Source: Vigna angularis (lineage: Eukaryota; Streptophyta; Magnoliopsida; Fabales; Fabaceae). From it: 64,000 nucleotides of DNA. Location: the NCBI RefSeq assembly GCF_016808095.1, contig NC_068979.1, positions 28,477,960-28,541,959 on the forward strand, given 5' to 3'. The notes beneath the pieces were generated by a model. It made no database searches. It had not been told where the DNA came from and was given only the letters and a program-made list of their open reading frames with translations. The position numbers and the translations under genes are program-made. Positions 59,660-64,000 of the stretch are shown piece by piece (position 1 is the first letter of the stretch; each line of letters begins with the position of its first letter).

Positions 59660-59985
59660 TTCTGCTGTCGCTTCATCCGCGATTATGCAAAGATTGCTTC
59701 TCCCCTTACTGCGTTGTTGTATAAAGATGCTCTTGAAAGGGGACCCAAAGTTCAAGTCTTTGATTTGCAGAATTTCACCTTACCATTGATTGTGATTGTC
59801 GAGACCGACGCTTTCGGCATGGGTTTGGGCAATGTAATGATGCAATCAAATCATCCGATTGCTTTCTAATTGCTTCACTTGTCCACTTACATTTCGTGAG
59901 CTCCACGCTATCACTTCGGTTGTTAAAAGACAGCGGCAATATGTGCTTGGTAATTCTTCACCATTGACCACCGTAGCTTGGGGAG
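59660..59985 (+). pseudogene. Ty3/gypsy reverse transcriptase/RNase H remnant
   Basis: One plus frame reads RFIRDYAKIASPLTALLYKD, then QNFTLPLIVIVETDAFGMGL and VMMQSNHPIAF before a stop. In gypsy pol this is the RT end and the start of RNase H (TDA motif). Text resembling RELHAIT and KRQRQYVLGN follows in another frame. Confidence 0.82.
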
Positions 59986-60435
59986 TTAATATCTTGGGCA
60001 ATTTATAACTCCGGAGCAACACGTATACTTAGCTACAAGGTCGTCAAAATCAAGATCATAGAGAATTATTATATCACACTTGAAACGCACAATTAACTTC
60101 AATTCAAAATGATAGAAAAACACACAGAACAGGAAGCCAATAGAAGTAATAATATAATAAACACCCGCGTTCTAGTTACAAAAGAGTACAAAGCTTAGTC
60201 TTGATTGTAATGTCTAAATCATCACGAGATGTAGTTTCATCCTCCTATCCTAACCTTGAATTGAAACCATGTTTTCATCGAAATCCAAATTGCGTACACC
60301 CAAACCCAATCCTTAATTCTACGCATGTTCATCTTCTATAATGTAGTCATCATGTGACGAACAATCATCAAGATTAATCTGAACTAGTTTTCTATAGATA
60401 TATTTTAATTGATATTAACTTACCGATTTGAAGAA
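59986..60435. other. Stretch between two gypsy fragments
   Basis: No recognisable coding or repeat signal is present in these 450 bp. Confidence 0.5.
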
Positions 60436-60439
60436 TTGT

Positions 60440-60845
60440 AATTCCGCTCACATTCAAAACAGCAGTTGTGATGTCGTCCTAGGAATTGAGTAGTTAGTTA
60501 CTTTGGGAGACATTACTTGAAATTTTAACAAATTGACAATAGATTTCAAGATTCATGGTAAAAAACATGTGTTGAAAGGCTCTTCTTCTACTAGGGGTGA
60601 AAACAGTTATGAAGCAACAACTTGATAAAGCTTTGGTGGAAGGTGTTCATGTATCCATGCTTTAGCTTCGTGGGGATGACGGAGGTTTACTACTGTCGCT
60701 AACCACACACGCCACTCAACCAGCAGTAGCAGAGGAAGTAAAAGAACTGTTAAATGAGTTTAATGACGTTTGAAGTACCAACTCAACTGCATCCATTCGC
60801 CAAGTCATTTCTTCCATATTTTTAAGTTGAATCATTTGCTTGAAC
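60440..60845 (+). pseudogene. Ty3/gypsy protease-to-RT junction remnant
   Basis: The plus frame reads SCDVVLGIE, a stop, LVTLGDIT, a stop, then NFNKLTIDFKIHGKKHVLKG, and later LLNEFNDV, a stop, EVPTQL. This is the segment between aspartic protease and reverse transcriptase of gypsy pol. In an intact element it precedes the 59660-59985 part, but here it follows it. Confidence 0.75.
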
Positions 60846-61979
60846 AGGTACATGTACTTACTAGTGATTTGGAGTAGAATTCAGAGTAGAATTGAACCTA
60901 AGTTGTGAGTTGTTTGCAAAAATTGAGTGAAGAAATATTAAATGCATGACCTTATGAATTCAAAACAGAAAAGAAAATCTGGAATGAAAAAGAAAAATGA
61001 AGAGGTCGAACAATTACAAAAGAAAAACAAGAGGACAATTCACGCTACATGTTACACTCCTAGATGCATATGCTTACTTTTCTAGTTGTCTTATGACTTG
61101 AATTATATTGTGAAGCATCTTTGAATGTAATTTTGTTTCTAATTCTACTTGAAAACAGCAGCTGTATGTGTTCTTGATTCAACTTGCATTTTTTTGGTTT
61201 TGTTTTAGTACTCATAATATAGATATTCATTAGGTTCCTTTTGAATGCCTTCACTCAAAATTTACCTTTTTTTTTGCATGTCTTTTCTTGTGAGTTCCTT
61301 TGAGTTTTGACATCTATATTCTTTCATTTTAAAGTTGTCCAGTTTCTGTTAGGAATTCTTGAGATCAAGAATTCAAATTATAAGATTAATATGCGGTAAC
61401 ACTCAAATTAAACATCCAACAATTACATAGACAGTTTTACTGGATTATAAGTCTAAAAACATTCAACAGCGTCAAAGGGAAGAGTTTCCCTTCCCACAGG
61501 TTAGCACCTGTTCTGAAACAACAATAAAACCACACACCTGTAGGAGGAACCGTTTCCCCTTTAAAAGACAACCATACTAAACGAAATCACTCCCTCTAAC
61601 CACCCATAAACCGTCCAACCCCTGACAACCGTTCTATAACTTCTAATTTTAACTTTTTTCCTAACATACACTTTAAAAGTCTTATCAGTTTCAAACTAGC
61701 TTTTCTTGACTTTTTCTTCTTACTCAAAGCGGAAAAGATATTGATTAATGCTTCACTTGTTTCTTGCAACCCACCTCTCTTCTAAGTTAGTATTTTAGGT
61801 GTTGAAGTGAGAATTGTTGAAGCTATACTCTTGTGGTGACTTTAAGGAACAAAAAAGACAATATAGTTAGTTTGTGCACTTCTAGGTTTGTAGGACATGC
61901 ATGTGAGTGGTGGAGCCAAAGGCAATATAGTGTTGAAAGTGGAAGAAAATCTCTAATTAAAGATTGGTGTGAACAGAGG
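60846..61979. other. Gene-free region before the GC-rich LTR-like block
   Basis: No coding signal is visible. It may belong to decayed gypsy sequence, but no family words are recognisable. Confidence 0.4.
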
Positions 61980-63083
61980 GTGTACCAGTAGGGACCGGGC
62001 ATCAAACAGACCGGACGTCCGCATAACCATAATGGTCCAATCACGCTACCTTGCCGCTCATCATCGGGAGGGGTCGGGCGTGATAGGCCGGACGTTCGTA
62101 TGTCCATGATTACGCAACCTTGCCGCTTGCCATCCGGATGAACAACAACTCATATGAGGCCGGCCGGTCATACCGCCAACTAACCAGATTGCCTATATGG
62201 GCCGGCCGGTCGTAAGACCAAACTTCGAGAGACTGGCCGGCCACATCGCTAATTAACCAGGTTTAAGGTAAGTAGTTGTTAAAAGCTATTGGACTGAATT
62301 TGGGCCGTGATTAACTTTTCACTAATCCCAAGCCCATAGCAAAAACTATAAATACAGATCCAGGGTGAGTGGTAGATAGGTTGCATTTACTGCACATTTA
62401 TTACTGTTCTATCGAAAAAGTCATTGCTCTCAAACTGACTTTGGCATCGGAGAATCTTTCGCAGGTCTCCTACCCGCACGCAGAGAAGGAAATCGAGGAG
62501 TAAGGAGCGAGAATCGGATGGCCGAGAGACGAAAAGAGGAGGACGTGGAGGCATTGGACGACTCAGCCCCTACAAGCGAAACAGAGGGCATGCATGAGAA
62601 GAAAAGAGAGGGGAAGCCAAGAGAGAACAAAAGAAGAAGAAAGGAATACCAAAGATAGTGGCCCAAAAATTGGGCGGGTGTTTGAAGATGGGCCCAAAGA
62701 TCCAAACTGATTATTACAAAGGTGCAGATGGTGTAGCAAGTGCGGTGGATACTTCCCAATAGTAAAGGCATGAGGAAGCTGTATAATATAGGAGAATTTT
62801 GTATACGTGTTTTATTCCTCAAGACAGTTAAATGTATTTGATAAGAACAACGTTTTGTAAAACTCTTTAGAATTGATGAACTATGAATGAAATGGTTTAA
62901 ATGTATGCTAAATTTCTTATGCCGTGCGTAAAATATAATTGGTGAGATGATGCACCCAGTTTCGCTCCATTCGATTCGTCTGATGGCCTTGGCACCAATA
63001 GACGATTGTATTGTTCAGGCCTCATCAGATTACCTTTTGGATGTGTTAACCGGGGTTATGTGACACTGGTTTTGAGGTGTTAC
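61980..63083 (+). mobile_element. Probable gypsy LTR or LTR fragment, GC-rich front
   Basis: The block ends GAGGTGTTACA, like the terminus of the solo LTR at 10234. A TATA box ACTATAAATACAG (about 62345) lies between a GC-rich upstream part and a long downstream part, as in LTRs. The upstream part has two copies of a unit of about 80 bp (CCGGACGTCCGCATAACCAT; CCGGACGTTCGTATGTCCAT) and three GGCCGGCC octamers. The left boundary is uncertain; 61980 is where the distinctive composition begins. No primer site is recognisable after 63083. Confidence 0.5.
62000..62250 (+). repeat. Two GC-rich repeat families in the LTR-like block
   Basis: Two units sharing CCGGACGT and 'accttgccgct.....atc.gg' lie at about 62010-62145. 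Three units carrying GGCCGGCC with 'ctaattaaccag' or 'ccaactaaccag' follow at about 62158-62260. Confidence 0.7.
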
Positions 63084-63946
63084 AATTAGCTTCACTCATA
63101 AACAGAAAACCCTAGCCACCAACACAAACTCATTAGAACCCCTAAGCCACCACAACCAACTAAATGACAAACAAGCGACTTATCGGTGCTGGAAAACAAA
63201 AACAAAATCCTGATTAGCAACAAATCGGTAGCAATGTAATAGCTAAAGCTTACATCTCCATTATCAACATCTAGGATACAAAAACTGATAACAACATTTC
63301 ATTCTTCAATCGTAATTATAGTTTGCCTTTAAACCTATACTTTTTTTTCTGTCCTCTAAAATATGTATCTCAGTCCACCACAACTAAGTCAAAAACTAAT
63401 TGTGCTTATGGTAATCTGAAGGATGCAAAATTCCAACGAAATTACTTCAAATAGATCATTGCTACAACATGTAACTACAACAGCCTACGCAAATCCATCA
63501 TATTCCTCAAACCTACACTAACCTTGAATTTAAACATTTAATAGACAAATTATCTAGATAAAACGTTAATTCTAACTGCAAAATAAAAATGTTGTCCTAA
63601 ATAAAAATCAGGCCACAATCACAATATACTCTAAACAAACACCAGGAAGTGAATAAGAACAAACCATGAATTTAAATCCCAGACAAGTTCCAATTTCGTT
63701 GTAACCTTGCTACTGTAAGGAATTGCGGACACTGCAGCCACATTGACGCTGCATCCAAAATTACGGACAATTTTTAAGTACCCGTAGCAAATCATGAAAA
63801 AAGTATAGATTAATACACGAAATTAAACTCCATAGATTTGAATAGTTTACACAAGTTCCTGATTTCTAACCATTGTAAAAAGAAATACAAGAAATTGAAA
63901 GACTGAAAGTGAAGATAGAACCGTTGAATGTAGGATTCAGGAGGAA
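63084..63946. other. AT-rich spacer, possibly the promoter of the right-edge gene
   Basis: No ORF or repeat is visible. The last 200 bp may contain promoter and leader of the frame starting at 63947. Confidence 0.35.
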
Positions 63947-64000
63947 ATGTCTTTGGCGTTGTTGAACAAAGCTGCGGCGCAGAGAATGGAGGCGATGAAG
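63947..64000 (+). CDS. Possible gene start cut by the window edge, unidentified
   Basis: An ATG in good context (ggaaATGtc) opens a frame of 18 codons (MSLALLNKAAAQRMEAMK) that reaches the edge without a stop. The local GC rise and amphipathic, alanine- and lysine-containing start resemble a nuclear gene, perhaps with an organelle-type N-terminus, but that is a guess. Confidence 0.35.
   Translation, partial: MSLALLNKAAAQRMEAMK

Noticed and set aside
62430..62822. 130-aa minus-strand frame
   Set aside because: It lies in a probable LTR downstream of its TATA box, has no recognisable domain, and depends on chance absence of stops.

Overview
The window is plant nuclear DNA from a dicot, probably a legume. 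The reasons are low GC, genes split by GT-AG introns, Ty1/copia and Ty3/gypsy relics, and protein families with plant-specific architecture. The legume placement is inference from the general character of the genes and repeats; I could not run a search.

Four host genes could be assembled exon by exon from the sequence. (1) A formiminotransferase-like gene on the minus strand (4191 down past base 1) runs off the left edge and has a tiny 24-nt first exon. (2) A complete F-box/LRR/FBD gene on the plus strand (16073-17585) has three exons and encodes about 422 aa. (3) A TTM1/TTM2-type gene on the plus strand (26932-36841) has 11 coding exons and encodes about 663 aa, with a P-loop kinase-like domain, a CYTH domain, a coiled coil and a C-terminal membrane anchor. 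(4) A WIT1/WIT2-type gene (WPP-domain-interacting tail-anchored protein) on the minus strand (49390 to 40983, with a 5' UTR exon near 52.5 kb) encodes about 682 aa. Genes 3 and 4 converge, and both proteins end in a membrane anchor. A possible fifth gene starts at 63947 and leaves the right edge after 18 codons.

Most of the rest is transposon material. A 2.7 kb probable solo LTR with several internal tandem-repeat families lies at 7559-10234. A nearly intact copia element lies at 10440-15204 on the minus strand (287-bp LTRs, 5-bp target duplication, tRNA-iMet-type primer site, one polyprotein frame broken by two stops). An internally deleted copia element lies at 17861-20612 (432-bp LTRs, perfect target duplication). 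A young copia element at 41921-45859 has inserted into the last intron of the WIT gene; its 5' LTR has lost its TATA region and its gag is largely missing. TTM introns hold copia and gypsy fragments and a small TRIM-like element. WIT introns also hold a hAT transposase relic and a LINE relic. The right end holds gypsy relics and a GC-rich LTR-like block.

Three tandem arrays stand out: six identical 54-bp units at 23643-23966, about six diverged 59-bp units at 21600-21955, and a roughly 3.2 kb degenerate heptanucleotide array (consensus TGTAACC) at 54360-57545. The heptamer array has the same period as the plant telomere repeat but a different sequence, and is divided into blocks of variant heptamers.
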